Origin: Pseudophaeobacter sp965641885
GTDB taxonomy: Bacteria > Pseudomonadota > Alphaproteobacteria > Rhodobacterales > Rhodobacteraceae
NCBI GenBank assembly: GCA_965641885.1
Contig: CBFFKJ010000002.1
Coordinates: forward strand, 62,001-126,000
Reading direction: 5' to 3'
Length of the DNA stretch: 64,000 nucleotides
Translations under genes and position numbers: made by a program
The notes under the pieces: generated by a model
The model's input: the letters and a program-made list of their open reading frames with translations, nothing else
What the model was told of the DNA's origin: nothing
Database searches by the model: none
Shown here: piece by piece, positions 1 through 8,976 of the stretch
How the letters are laid out: each line of letters opens with the position of its first letter
Position numbering within the stretch: the first letter of the stretch is position 1

Positions 1-1
1 T

Positions 2-427
2 TTTGTTGAAATCTACCAGCCAAGCGCCGAAGAAGAGGCGCGCCAGCTGACACTGACCAGCCCAGACGATGCTGTTTTGGTTTCGGGGGACAAGGCGCTC
101 TTGGGGCAGTTGCTGGCCAATCTGGTCGAAAACGCCCTGCGCCACACGCCAAAGGGCTCCGATATAAACCTAATCCTTACTGCCGGAGCTCAGCCTGTGC
201 TGACGGTGCGGGACCATGGTCCCGGCATTATAGAGGCCGAGCAGCAGAACGTCCTGCGCCGCCTCTATCGCCTTGAGCAAAGCCGCACCACCCCGGGCAG
301 CGGCCTGGGTTTGAGCCTGGTGCAAGCCATTGCTGACCTGCATGGTGCAGAGATTTCTTTAAGCAATGCACACCCGGGCCTGAGGGTTAGTGTGCTGTTT
401 TCAAATGCGCCGTATCCAGCCAAATAA
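2..427 (+). CDS. Sensor histidine kinase, C-terminal part (runs in from the left edge)
   Basis: The reading frame is open from the first bases of the window and ends in TAA at 425-427, so only the last 141 residues of a longer protein are visible. They form the ATP-binding (HATPase_c) domain of a two-component sensor kinase: an N box (NLVENALRHTP), a G1 box (VRDHGPGI) and a G2 box (GSGLGLSLVQAI). The HisKA dimerisation region, any membrane segments and the sensory domain lie outside the window, so the signal cannot be named. The first in-frame start-like codon (TTG at 77) lies inside the domain and is not the true start. A paired response regulator would be expected upstream, outside the window. 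Three bases separate this gene from the convergent hybrid kinase. Confidence 0.85.
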   Translation, partial: FVEIYQPSAEEEARQLTLTSPDDAVLVSGDKALLGQLLANLVENALRHTPKGSDINLILTAGAQPVLTVRDHGPGIIEAEQQNVLRRLYRLEQSRTTPGSGLGLSLVQAIADLHGAEISLSNAHPGLRVSVLFSNAPYPAK

Positions 428-430
428 CGA

Positions 431-2755
431 CTAGCTTTGATCGTGTAGCACTGAATGGAGCACCTGCGACAGGTAGGCCTTGTCCATTGGCTTTTGCATC
501 AGGATCAGACCCCGATTGTCCAGAGACTCCTGGGTTTTCTGGTCCGGTACGAAACCGGACATCAAGACCGTCTTGATTTCAGGAAACAGAGGCGAGAGCC
601 GATCAACAAATTCCAGCCCACTTTCTCCACCGGGCAAGACAACATCGGCAAGGATCAGATCGGGCAGGGAATTCAGCGATATCATCCGCATCGCAGAAGC
701 CGCGTCACTGGACTGCGTGACCCGGTAATTTAGCGCTTCAAGAATACCACACAGAGTGCTTTGCACAGCGCTATCGTCCTCAAGGAGGTGGATGTTTTCA
801 CCATTGCCCAAAACAGGCCCAAGACGACGCGGATCGGGCAGAACCTTTGGATCAGTGGCCGAGCGGGGCAGAAAAACAGACACTGAGGTGCCGCCACCTG
901 GCTTGCTTTTCAAAACGGTGCCACCGCCGGATTGACGTGCGAAACCAAATACCATCGAGAGACCAAGGCCACTGCCCTGCCCGACTTTTTTAGTGGTGAA
1001 AAAGGGTTCAAAGGCTTGCTGGAGCGTCTTGGTTGACATGCCTTCGCCGGTATCACAGATTAATATCTCAACATATGCACCGGGTTGCAGACTGGCCTCT
1101 ACGCCTGGCAGGGCAATAGCCTCTGCAACCTGTCGGTTTCGACAGCAGATCTCCAGGTCGCCGCCCTGTGGCATCGCATCACGGGCGTTAATGGCGAGAT
1201 TCACAATAGCGTTTTCAACCTGGGTCGCATCGGCATAAATGGACCACAATCCGCCACCAATTCTGGTGACTATGTTGATGCCTTCACCCAGGTTGCTCAA
1301 CAGGGTCGTGCTTATGCGGTTGACCAGCTGCTCCAGGTCCACCGCCTGTGGCCGCAGGGTCTGTTTACAGGAATAGGCCAGCAAATGGCGGGTCAGTGCT
1401 GCGCCCTTTTCTGCGGCCTCCTTGATGGCCGTGGCCAGTTCGTGATTGGACTCCGCCGCCATGTCGAGCAGTTCTGCATTGCCCAGGATGACCGTCAGAA
1501 GGTTGTTGAAATCATGCGCAATCCCGCCAGTCAGCTGGCCAATTGCTTCCAACCTCTGGGTCGAAAAAATCGAGGCCTCCAGTTTTTTCCTCTCGGTGAT
1601 ATCGGTCAACAGACCAATCGACCGGTTGGCTCTCCCATGGGTACCCACTGTGGATCGACCCTGCGCATGAAACCAGCGATAGCTGCCTGTCCCGGTTCTG
1701 AATCTCGTTTCATGGGAAAAGGGAACGCCGGGCTCTTTCAGATGGCGCTCCAGCGCATCCCTGTAGGCGTCGACATCCTCTGGATGTATCAGATCAACAA
1801 TACTGCTGGCAGGGAGCCCGTCCTGGTAGTCGTCCGCAGAATAGCCAAGCGCTTCGATAAAATTGGGTGACACAAACATTTGATCGCGCTCCAGATCCAA
1901 ATCCCAGATCGCGGCACTTTGCGTCGCCAGCAAATAGCGCTCTTCACTGGCCTGCAGCCGTCTTGTGCGTTCTTCCACCTTGCGTTCAAGCTGTGCGTTC
2001 AGGGCCTGCATCTGCTGGCGAAATGCATTTTGCTCGGTGACATCCTCCTCGCTGACAACCGTGACAAAAGCCCCTGTGACGGGGTCCCGACCGCGGCGGG
2101 CCAGGATCCGATGCACCCGCGCGCCGCTTTGTGTCCAGACAACCTGTTCAGAATCCTGGCTCTTGCCGCTTTGTGCAATTTGCAAAAGCTGCCCTGCGAT
2201 TTCAGGATCCCTGAAGCGGCAGGCCATTTCATTGTCACGCACCCCGGCTCTGGGAGGGCCATAGCAGCTCAGGGCTGCTGGATTTTGCGCCAGCAGGCGT
2301 CCCTCCGAGGAAAAGGTGCTGACAATCAGCGCCGATGCGCGGGCCGCTTCCAGAATCCGCAGGGACTCCGCATCGGTCTGGCCTTCGACAAATTGTTTGA
2401 CCTCAACCAGAACGGCTTTTACCGAAGTCTCAATGGTAACGGCCGAAAAGGACAGGATGACGTTTTTGGGGGCATCATTTGGGTAGAGCGTCCAGGTATC
2501 CTGAATGCGCTCGGAGCCGGAGCCATTGTTCACGATCTGGCGCAACCGGCTGCGCACCATATCACTGTCTGTTGAGAAATCCCGTTGCAAAAGAGTGCTC
2601 AGATCAGGCGCTTCCCAAAACTGCACGCCGGCAGGGTTGGCCCACCACATTTTATGTCTCTCAACATCAAACACCCAAATAGGCGTGGCCAGTTCGCTAA
2701 AATGGTCCAGGTTCTTGTGGGTGGCAAAATGCTTGTGCGGGCGACTGGGGTCCAT
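431..2755 (-). CDS. PAS-domain hybrid sensor histidine kinase with C-terminal receiver
   Basis: A 774-residue protein without obvious membrane segments, so probably a cytoplasmic sensor. Visible order: PAS-like segment (about 20-120), second PAS-like segment (about 130-245), a short charged helix (about 248-272), a third, clear PAS/PAC domain (about 272-390, ending in TDITERKKLE), HisKA with phospho-acceptor His414 in GGIAHDFNNLL, HATPase_c with N box (NLAINARDAMP) and G2 box (GQGSGLGLSMVFGF), then a receiver domain (about 655-770) with its phosphorylatable Asp in LILADVVLPGG. This is the common soluble PAS hybrid kinase layout, in which the C-terminal receiver can act as a phosphate sink or relay. 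The ATG at 2755 is used; no strong ribosome site precedes it. The ligand is unknown. It is convergent with the kinase at the left edge and divergent from hutC, with no sign of a role in histidine use. Confidence 0.88.
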   Translation of the reverse strand: MDPSRPHKHFATHKNLDHFSELATPIWVFDVERHKMWWANPAGVQFWEAPDLSTLLQRDFSTDSDMVRSRLRQIVNNGSGSERIQDTWTLYPNDAPKNVILSFSAVTIETSVKAVLVEVKQFVEGQTDAESLRILEAARASALIVSTFSSEGRLLAQNPAALSCYGPPRAGVRDNEMACRFRDPEIAGQLLQIAQSGKSQDSEQVVWTQSGARVHRILARRGRDPVTGAFVTVVSEEDVTEQNAFRQQMQALNAQLERKVEERTRRLQASEERYLLATQSAAIWDLDLERDQMFVSPNFIEALGYSADDYQDGLPASSIVDLIHPEDVDAYRDALERHLKEPGVPFSHETRFRTGTGSYRWFHAQGRSTVGTHGRANRSIGLLTDITERKKLEASIFSTQRLEAIGQLTGGIAHDFNNLLTVILGNAELLDMAAESNHELATAIKEAAEKGAALTRHLLAYSCKQTLRPQAVDLEQLVNRISTTLLSNLGEGINIVTRIGGGLWSIYADATQVENAIVNLAINARDAMPQGGDLEICCRNRQVAEAIALPGVEASLQPGAYVEILICDTGEGMSTKTLQQAFEPFFTTKKVGQGSGLGLSMVFGFARQSGGGTVLKSKPGGGTSVSVFLPRSATDPKVLPDPRRLGPVLGNGENIHLLEDDSAVQSTLCGILEALNYRVTQSSDAASAMRMISLNSLPDLILADVVLPGGESGLEFVDRLSPLFPEIKTVLMSGFVPDQKTQESLDNRGLILMQKPMDKAYLSQVLHSVLHDQS

Positions 2756-2894
2756 ACTGATTACTTTACAAAAACAAAATACACCTCACATTGTTAGCCG
2801 GGCGCCTTTTACAACCCAAGCCTTTTCGCGACAATTAAGACAGACTCGTGCATCGCACCCTCAGGCGGCGACTATACAGTCACACAAAACCCCT

Positions 2895-2910
2895 TTATGA
2901 CTAGGCATAA
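2895..2910. promoter_or_regulatory. Probable HutC operator in front of hutC
   Basis: The 16-bp near-palindrome TTATGACTAGGCATAA has one mismatched pair of arms around a CTAG core and ends 20 bp before the hutC start. It matches 10 of 12 bases of the perfect ATGTCTAGACAT palindrome in the hutI/hutF gap. GntR/HutC-type regulators are known to bind palindromes of the form GT-MTAK-AC. The right arm contains CATAAT, a plausible -10 element, so binding here would block transcription. Autoregulation by HutC is inferred. Confidence 0.6.
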
Positions 2911-2930
2911 TGCAGGGGTGAACAGAACGC

Positions 2931-3620
2931 ATGAAAGCAACATTTCGAGACGTCAAAGCTGATATCATGGCTAAGATCACCTCTGGTGAATGGGCTCCCG
3001 GTGGCCTGGTTCCGAACGAAATGGAGCTGGCCGAGACCTATGGCTGTGCCCGTGCCACCGTCAACCGCGCCATGCGAGAGCTGGCAGATGAGGGGGTGAT
3101 CGAGAGGCGGCGCAAGGCGGGAACACGGGTGCGTATGGCCCCATTGCGTCAGGCCCGGTTTTCCATTCCCATTGTGCGCGACGAGATTGAGGCGCAAAAT
3201 CTCACCTACCGCTATGGCCTAGTCAGTCGCAATATCTGCCCGGCGCCAAACTGGCTGCGGGCCCGGTTAAACCTGTCTGAGGGCAGTAGGGTTCTGCACC
3301 TTATCTGCATGCACTACGGCGATGGCGCCCCCTATCAGTTCGAGGATCGCTGGATCAACCTCGCCTCTTTGCCTCAGGCCGAAACAGCCGCGTTTCAGGA
3401 CATAGGCCCCAATGAATGGCTTGTTTCCACCGTGCCGTTCTCTGACGCTGAAATCAGCTTTTCCGCAGCTATCGCAGATGAAAACATGGCAGAGTACTTG
3501 AGTTGCAAACGGGGAGACGCGCTGTTCACAGTCGAGCGCTCCACCTGGCAAGAGGGAGAGGCGATCACCTTTGTGCGCCAATCCTTTCGCCCCGGTCACC
3601 GCATGACCACACGCTATTAG
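2931..3620 (+). CDS. hutC: Histidine utilisation repressor HutC (GntR family)
   Basis: A 229-residue transcription factor with an N-terminal GntR winged helix-turn-helix (about 1-72; the recognition helix lies in AETYGCARATVNRAMREL) and a C-terminal UTRA ligand domain (about 85-225). HutC proteins sense urocanate, which releases them from hut promoters. The identity rests on fold plus location directly beside a full set of hut genes and on two matching palindromic sites, one just before this gene and one in the hutI/hutF gap. The ATG at 2931 is the only sensible start. A hairpin with a T-rich tail follows the stop. Other GntR/UTRA regulators look similar in sequence, but the neighbours make HutC the best reading. 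Confidence 0.88.
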   Translation: MKATFRDVKADIMAKITSGEWAPGGLVPNEMELAETYGCARATVNRAMRELADEGVIERRRKAGTRVRMAPLRQARFSIPIVRDEIEAQNLTYRYGLVSRNICPAPNWLRARLNLSEGSRVLHLICMHYGDGAPYQFEDRWINLASLPQAETAAFQDIGPNEWLVSTVPFSDAEISFSAAIADENMAEYLSCKRGDALFTVERSTWQEGEAITFVRQSFRPGHRMTTRY

Positions 3621-3645
3621 GACAAAGCGCGCCCGCAGCCAGACC

Positions 3646-3676
3646 ACAGGCGCCTTGCGAGGCGCCTGTTTGTTTT
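3646..3676 (+). terminator. Rho-independent terminator of hutC
   Basis: A 9-bp perfect stem, ACAGGCGCC / GGCGCCTGT with a 6-nt loop, is followed by TTGTTTTG on the plus strand. It lies 25 nt after the hutC stop and just before the convergent hutU stop. On the minus strand there is no T tract, so it mainly serves hutC. Confidence 0.7.
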
Positions 3677-3678
3677 GC

Positions 3679-5352
3679 TCAATTCCCCAAAATACCGGGC
3701 AGGCGCAAACCGTTTACACGGGCGCAGGTCTTGGCCTCCTCATAGCCCGCATCCGCATGGCGCCAGACGCCCGAGGCGGGATCGTTCCACAAAACCCGTT
3801 CCAGACGTTTTGCGGCAGCCTCGGTGCCATCGGCGCAGATCACCACGCCCGCGTGTTGCGAGAATCCCATGCCAACGCCGCCGCCATGATGCAGCGACAC
3901 CCAGGTCGCGCCTGAGGCGGTATTGATCAGCGCATTCAGCAGCGGCCAGTCGGACACCGCGTCAGAGCCGTCCTTCATGGCCTCAGTCTCGCGGTTGGGC
4001 GAGGCCACCGAGCCTGCGTCCAGATGGTCGCGGCCAATCACAACCGGCGCTTTCAGCTCGCCTGTTCTGACCATCTCATTGAAGGCGAGACCGGCCTTAT
4101 GGCGATCCCCCAGACCGATCCAGCAGATCCGCGCCGGCAGGCCCTGAAAGGCAATCCGCTCCTGCGCCATATCAAGCCAGTTGTGCAGCGCCTTGTTATC
4201 AGGAAACAGCTCTTTCATCTTGGCATCCGTTTTCAGGATATCTTCGGGATCACCAGACAGGGCCACCCAGCGGAACGGGCCAATGCCACGACAAAACAGG
4301 GGGCGGATATAAGCGGGCACAAAACCGGGAAAGGCAAAGGCATCCTCCAGCCCCTCTTCCAGCGCCATCTGGCGAATGTTGTTGCCATAATCCACCGTTG
4401 GCACGCCGTCGTTGTGAAAGGCCACCATGGCTGCGACCTGCACCCTCATCGAGGCGCGTGCAGCGGCTTCCACCTCTTGCGGCGCAGTTTCGCGACAGGC
4501 TTTCCAATCGGCCATGCTCCAGCCCTGCGGCAGGTAGCCATTGATTGGATCATGGGCCGAGGTCTGGTCGGTGACAATATCAGGACGCACGCCGCGCCGG
4601 TGCAACTCGGGGAATACATCTGCGGCATTGCCCAGCAGCGCCACCGATTTCGCCTCACCGGCAGCGGTCCAGCGCGCGATCAGCGCCAGAGCCTCGTCAA
4701 TGCTGTCGGTTTTTTCGTCCACATACCGCGTGCGCAAGCGGAAATCGATGCTGTCGGGGTTGCACTCTACCGCGAGGCAGCAGGCCCCGGCCATCACAGC
4801 CGCCAAAGGCTGGGCGCCGCCCATGCCACCAAGACCCCCGGTCAGGATCCATTTGCCTTTGAGATCACCGCCATAGTGCTGGCGCCCGGCCTCGACAAAG
4901 GTTTCATAGGTGCCCTGCACGATGCCCTGGCTGCCGATATAGATCCAACTGCCGGCGGTCATCTGACCGTACATCATCAGGCCCTTTTTATCCAACGCGT
5001 TAAAATGCTCCCAGGTGGCCCAATGGGGCACCAGATTGGAGTTGGCGATCAACACTCGTGGCGCGTCACTGTGCGTTTTGACAATGGCCACCGGCTTGCC
5101 GGACTGCACAATAAGGGTCTCGTCCTCTTCCAGATCCCTGAGGCTGTCGCAAATGAGGTCAAAATCCTTCCAGGTCCGCGCGGCGCGGCCGATGCCGCCG
5201 TAGACCACCAGCTCGTGCGGGTTTTCGGCGACATCCGGGTGCAGGTTGTTCATCAGCATCCGCAGCGGCGCTTCGGTCAGCCAGCTTTTGGCGGTGATCT
5301 CGGGGCCAGTTGGTGGGAAAATGTCGCGGGTGTTTTTACGGGGATCGGTCAT
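3679..5352 (-). CDS. hutU: Urocanate hydratase
   Basis: Converts urocanate to 4-imidazolone-5-propionate, the second step of histidine breakdown, in the cytoplasm using tightly bound NAD+. The 557-residue length is typical of the family. The glycine-rich NAD+-binding segment GGLGGMGGAQPLAAVMAG is near residue 170, and further family signatures follow, including the YIGSQGIVQGTYETF stretch and the C-terminal HHGGGVGMGFSQHAG. It is the last gene of the minus-strand hutI-hutH-hutG-hutU operon: its ATG at 5352 overlaps the hutG stop by 4 nt, implying translational coupling. Expected to be under HutC control from the hutI promoter. Confidence 0.97.
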   Translation of the reverse strand: MTDPRKNTRDIFPPTGPEITAKSWLTEAPLRMLMNNLHPDVAENPHELVVYGGIGRAARTWKDFDLICDSLRDLEEDETLIVQSGKPVAIVKTHSDAPRVLIANSNLVPHWATWEHFNALDKKGLMMYGQMTAGSWIYIGSQGIVQGTYETFVEAGRQHYGGDLKGKWILTGGLGGMGGAQPLAAVMAGACCLAVECNPDSIDFRLRTRYVDEKTDSIDEALALIARWTAAGEAKSVALLGNAADVFPELHRRGVRPDIVTDQTSAHDPINGYLPQGWSMADWKACRETAPQEVEAAARASMRVQVAAMVAFHNDGVPTVDYGNNIRQMALEEGLEDAFAFPGFVPAYIRPLFCRGIGPFRWVALSGDPEDILKTDAKMKELFPDNKALHNWLDMAQERIAFQGLPARICWIGLGDRHKAGLAFNEMVRTGELKAPVVIGRDHLDAGSVASPNRETEAMKDGSDAVSDWPLLNALINTASGATWVSLHHGGGVGMGFSQHAGVVICADGTEAAAKRLERVLWNDPASGVWRHADAGYEEAKTCARVNGLRLPGILGN

Positions 5353-6152
5353 ATGGTATCTCCGGTCTGAGGAGCCCAGTCAGCCAGGCCTGTGAGAATG
5401 TGTTGCAAAGGACGGCGCAGTTGGGTGGCCTTGGCCTCGTCATAGGTCCAGGGCGCAGCCTCGGTCGCAAGGTAGCTGCGTTGAGCCAGTTCCATCTGAA
5501 TGGCGTGCAGGCCTAGGTCGGGGCGGCCATAGTGGCGCGTGGTCCAGCCACCTTTGAAGCGCCCGTTCAGAACCGAGCTGTAGCCCGGCGCAGCGGCGCA
5601 GGCCTTGATCACGAGGGTCTCAAGAGCAGCATCGCAGGTGGTGCCCATATTGGTGCCAATGTTGAAATCCGGCAGGCTGCCCTCAAACAGGAACGGAATG
5701 TCTCCCCGGATCGAATGGCAATCATAGAGAATGGCAAATCCGTGCTGGGCTTTCACCCGCTTAAGCTCCGCCGCAAGGGCGGCGTGATAGGGCGCATGAA
5801 AGGCCTTGCGGCGGGCCTCAACAACTGCGGCGTCAGGTTCCTGGTCCCAGATGCCCAGCCCGTCAAAATTGGTCAGCGGCACCAGCCCGGTGGTGTTCTG
5901 CCCCGGATAAAGCGAGACACCAGACGGGTCCCGGTTGGCGTCAATCACATAGCGGTGAAACGTGGCGCGCACGCAGCTCGCATCCGGCAAAAGCCCGTCA
6001 TAGAGCCTGTGAATGTGCCAGTCGGTATCTTCCAGTGCCCGGCCCCGCGCGTTCAGCTTTGCCTCTATCTGCGGCGGCACATAGGTGCCGGTATGGGGCA
6101 GGCCCAGCACGACGGGGCTATTGCCGCGCACGATCTCTACCGGCGCGATCAT
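5349..6152 (-). CDS. hutG: N-formylglutamate deformylase
   Basis: A 267-residue zinc hydrolase of the N-formylglutamate amidohydrolase family, releasing formate and glutamate in the last step of the five-step hut pathway. The N-terminal LGLPHTGTYVP and the central YDCHSIRG segments are family metal/active-site regions. It partners HutF (formiminoglutamate deiminase), which is also encoded here; together they show that this organism uses the formylglutamate route, not direct formamide release by a formimidoylglutamase. It overlaps both neighbours by 4 nt (hutH upstream, hutU downstream), so the genes are one transcription and translation unit. Confidence 0.95.
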   Translation of the reverse strand: MIAPVEIVRGNSPVVLGLPHTGTYVPPQIEAKLNARGRALEDTDWHIHRLYDGLLPDASCVRATFHRYVIDANRDPSGVSLYPGQNTTGLVPLTNFDGLGIWDQEPDAAVVEARRKAFHAPYHAALAAELKRVKAQHGFAILYDCHSIRGDIPFLFEGSLPDFNIGTNMGTTCDAALETLVIKACAAAPGYSSVLNGRFKGGWTTRHYGRPDLGLHAIQMELAQRSYLATEAAPWTYDEAKATQLRRPLQHILTGLADWAPQTGDTI

Positions 6153-7687
6153 GCGGACAGCTCCGGCATCGCCACATCTGTGCTGCGCGCGATCTCGCCC
6201 CGGCTGATCAGCGCCGAGGCCGCCTCTATGTCGGGGGCAGTATAGCGATCATCCCTCAGCGGCGGAACCTTGGCGCGCAGCCGGGCCATGACCCCCTGCA
6301 GAGCAGGGCTGGTAGCCAGAGGCGCGCGGAATTCGACGCCTTGCGTGGCACAAAGCAGCTCAACCCCGAGGATGCGTTCGAGGTTCACCAGCATCTGCCC
6401 CAGTCGCCGTGCACCGTGGGCCGCCATAGAGACATGGTCCTCCTGATTGGCCGAGGTGGGCGTGCTGTCGGTGACGCAGGGGTTGGCCAGATGTTTGTTT
6501 TCGCTCATCAGGGCCGCGGTGGTGACTTCGGCGATCATATAGCCCGAATTCAGGCCGGGGTTTGGCGTCAGAAAGGGCGGCAGATCATGGCTGAGAGTGG
6601 GGTCAACGATCAGCGCAATGCGGCGTTGCGCTATGGCGCCAATCTCGGCAATGGCCAGCGCAATCATGTCGGCGGCAAAGCCGACCGGTTCGGCATGAAA
6701 ATTGCCGCCCGAAACAATCAGGTCAGCCTCAACCAGAACCAGGGGGTTGTCGGTGGCGGCGTTGGCTTCGATCTCAAGCGTCCGGGCTGCCTGACGCAGA
6801 ACATCCATCGCGGCCCCTACGACCTGCGGCTGGCAGCGGATGCAATAGGGGTCCTGCACGCGGCTGTCGCCGTCGCGATGGCTTTCGCGAATGACCGATC
6901 CTGCCAGCAGGGCCCGCAGGGTTGCAGCCGCTTCGATTTGGCCGCGATGCCCGCGCAGGCTGTGAATTTCCGGCTGCAGCGGCGCTGTCGACCCCATGAT
7001 AGCGTCTGTGGTCAGCGCAGACGTGACCAGGGCGCTTTGCGCCGCGGCCCAGGCGCCAAACAGACCGGCAAGGGCAAAGGCGGTGGAAAACTGGGTGCCA
7101 TTGATCAGCGCCAGGCCTTCTTTTGGGCCCAGCGTGACAGGATTGAGACCTGCCAGGGCCAGAGCATCAGCGCCGGACATCACGCGACCTTGATACTCAG
7201 CCTCAGCCGCGCCCATCATCACGGCGGCCATATGCGCCAGCGGCGCCAGATCCCCCGAGGCGCCAACCGATCCCTGTGCCGGGATCACCGGAGTCACGCC
7301 TTTTTCGAGCATCGCCTCCAGCAGATCAATGATCTCAAGCCGCACACCAGACGCCCCGCGCCCCAGGCTGAGCAGTTTCAGCACCATCATCAACCGGGCA
7401 TGGGCGCGCCCAATGGCCGGGCCAACACCGCAGCAATGGCTGAGAATGAGGTTGCGCTGAAGGACGGCTGTGTCGTCAGAGGCGATCTTTACACTGGCCA
7501 GTTTGCCAAAGCCGGTATTCACCCCGTAAACGGCCGCATCCCCTGCCGCCGCCGCCGCGATACGCCCCTGCGCCAGCTCTATCGCCGGGCGACAGGCAGC
7601 ATCCAGCCGCACCGCGCATTCGGCGCGAAAGACGTGCTCTAAATCCGCCAGCGAGACAGTGCCGGGGGTCAGGGTCAGAGTGGTCAC
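6149..7687 (-). CDS. hutH: Histidine ammonia-lyase
   Basis: Catalyses non-oxidative deamination of L-histidine to trans-urocanate and ammonia, the first step of the pathway. The 512-residue protein has the family Ala143-Ser144-Gly145 triad in GSVGASGDLAPLAH, which cyclises on its own into the MIO electrophile. The N-terminal YGVNTGFGKLA segment carries the conserved active-site tyrosine. The start at 7687 overlaps the hutI stop by 4 nt and the stop overlaps the hutG start by 4 nt. Its product urocanate is the likely inducer that releases HutC. Related aromatic ammonia-lyases share the MIO fold, but the operon fixes the substrate as histidine. Confidence 0.96.
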   Translation of the reverse strand: MTTLTLTPGTVSLADLEHVFRAECAVRLDAACRPAIELAQGRIAAAAAGDAAVYGVNTGFGKLASVKIASDDTAVLQRNLILSHCCGVGPAIGRAHARLMMVLKLLSLGRGASGVRLEIIDLLEAMLEKGVTPVIPAQGSVGASGDLAPLAHMAAVMMGAAEAEYQGRVMSGADALALAGLNPVTLGPKEGLALINGTQFSTAFALAGLFGAWAAAQSALVTSALTTDAIMGSTAPLQPEIHSLRGHRGQIEAAATLRALLAGSVIRESHRDGDSRVQDPYCIRCQPQVVGAAMDVLRQAARTLEIEANAATDNPLVLVEADLIVSGGNFHAEPVGFAADMIALAIAEIGAIAQRRIALIVDPTLSHDLPPFLTPNPGLNSGYMIAEVTTAALMSENKHLANPCVTDSTPTSANQEDHVSMAAHGARRLGQMLVNLERILGVELLCATQGVEFRAPLATSPALQGVMARLRAKVPPLRDDRYTAPDIEAASALISRGEIARSTDVAMPELSA

Positions 7688-8910
7688 AATGTGCCTCCAA
7701 TAATGCGGGCGTAAAGCGGGTTAAAGCCGATGCGATAGGCCAGCTCAGCCGGGTGTGCGACGTCCCAAACGGCCAGATCAGCGCGCGTTCCGGGGCTCAG
7801 CCTGCCGCAATCCGTGAGGCCCAGTGCCTGCGCCGCATGGGCTGTGACGCCCCGTAGCGCTTCTTCCGGGGTCATGCGAAACAGGGTGCAGCCCATGTTC
7901 ATGGCCAGCAGCAGCGAGGTCATCGGGGCGGAGCCCGGATTGCAATCGGTTGCCAGTGCCATGGCAACGCCCGCCCCGCGCAACGCCTCAATCGGCGGCG
8001 CCTGGGTCTCGCGCAGGGTATAAAAGGCACCGGGCAGGATCACGGCCACGGTGCCAGCTGCCGCCATGGCGTCAACACCCGCGGCGTCAAGATACTCGAT
8101 ATGATCAGCAGAGAGCGCCCCATAGCTGGCAGCCAGCTGCGCACCACCCAGATTTGAGAGCTGCTCGGCATGCAGTTTCACCGGCAGACCCAGGTCTTGC
8201 GCCACGTCAAAGAGCTGGCGGATCTGTTCGGGCAAAAAGGCAATAGTTTCGCAAAAGCCGTCCACCGCATCCACCAGCCCCTCTGCGTGGGCGGCGCGCA
8301 GGGTGGGAATGCAGACCTCCTGGATATAGGCCGCGGGGCGGCCCGTGTAGGCGGCGGGCACCGCATGCGCCCCAAGGAAACTGGTCACAACCCGCACGGG
8401 GCGGTGCAGCGACAGCGCGCGCGCAGCACGCAACATGTTGAGCTCTGTCTCGCGGTCCAGACCATAGCCGGATTTTATTTCAAGAGTGCTGACACCCTCG
8501 GCTAGCATAGCGTCAATCCGTGGCAAGGCCTGGGCAATCAGATCGTCTACGCTGGCAGACCGGGTCGCGGTGACTGTCGAGATAATACCGCCGCCTGCCC
8601 GCGCCACCTCCTCATAAGAGGCGCCTTTGAGGCGCAGCTCAAACTCTGTTGCGCGATTGCCGCCATGCACCACATGGGTGTGGCAGTCGATCAGGGCGGG
8701 CGTCACCAGCCGGTTACCCAGCGAGCTGCGTGGCCATGTTGCAAAACGGGTGGGCAGGTCCACCTCGGGGCCAATCCAGGCAATCTGGCCATCTACCACA
8801 GCAATCGCCGCCTGTTCGATCAGGCCATAGGGTGAGGCCGACTGCGCCAGCGTTGCGGCGCGAAGCTCAACCAAAACGTGACTCTCTGCCTGCATGCTGC
8901 CCCCTACCAT
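7684..8910 (-). CDS. hutI: Imidazolonepropionase
   Basis: Hydrolyses 4-imidazolone-5-propionate to N-formimino-L-glutamate (third step). The protein is 408 residues and belongs to the metal-dependent amidohydrolase superfamily. The metal-binding HTHVVHGGNR motif is near residue 76, with later conserved stretches KLHAEQLSN, SADHIEYLD and ALATDCNPGSAP. It is the first gene of the hutIHGU operon. Two starts are possible: ATG at 8910 (GAGG about 9 nt upstream) or ATG at 8895 (GGGGG about 4 nt upstream); the longer form is given. The promoter must lie in the short gap to hutF, which contains a perfect HutC-type palindrome. Confidence 0.95.
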   Translation of the reverse strand: MVGGSMQAESHVLVELRAATLAQSASPYGLIEQAAIAVVDGQIAWIGPEVDLPTRFATWPRSSLGNRLVTPALIDCHTHVVHGGNRATEFELRLKGASYEEVARAGGGIISTVTATRSASVDDLIAQALPRIDAMLAEGVSTLEIKSGYGLDRETELNMLRAARALSLHRPVRVVTSFLGAHAVPAAYTGRPAAYIQEVCIPTLRAAHAEGLVDAVDGFCETIAFLPEQIRQLFDVAQDLGLPVKLHAEQLSNLGGAQLAASYGALSADHIEYLDAAGVDAMAAAGTVAVILPGAFYTLRETQAPPIEALRGAGVAMALATDCNPGSAPMTSLLLAMNMGCTLFRMTPEEALRGVTAHAAQALGLTDCGRLSPGTRADLAVWDVAHPAELAYRIGFNPLYARIIGGTL

Positions 8911-8948
8911 TCTCTATTTCCTCTTTTCTCGTACAAATCAATATGCCA

Positions 8949-8962
8949 TATGTCTAGACATA
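8949..8962. promoter_or_regulatory. HutC operator between hutI and hutF
   Basis: TATGTCTAGACATA is a perfect 14-bp palindrome in the 66-bp gap between the divergent hutI and hutF genes. It has the GT-MTAK-AC core known for HutC-family GntR regulators and matches the imperfect site in front of hutC at 10 of 12 core bases. A single site here could control both the hutIHGU operon and hutF. It also argues for the hutF start at 8977, since the ATG at 8950 would place the operator inside the gene. Confidence 0.72.
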
Positions 8963-8976
8963 AACTGAGGGATGTG

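Noticed and set aside
1085..1870. Long plus-strand open frame (261 codons) inside the hybrid kinase gene
   Set aside because: It is antisense to a clear kinase, lacks any recognisable domain and has the odd residue mix of a shadow frame.
4024..5370. 448-codon plus-strand frame opposite hutU
   Set aside because: The complementary strand encodes a full-length urocanate hydratase with all family motifs; this frame is rich in His/Gly/Arg as expected for a shadow of GC-rich coding DNA.
6035..7642. 535-codon plus-strand frame opposite hutH
   Set aside because: Shadow of histidine ammonia-lyase; no start context, no domain, and Arg/Gln/His-rich composition.
8950..8976. Upstream ATG for hutF
   Set aside because: It would put the perfect palindrome inside the coding region, and the ATG at 8977 has a better ribosome site (GAGGGA).
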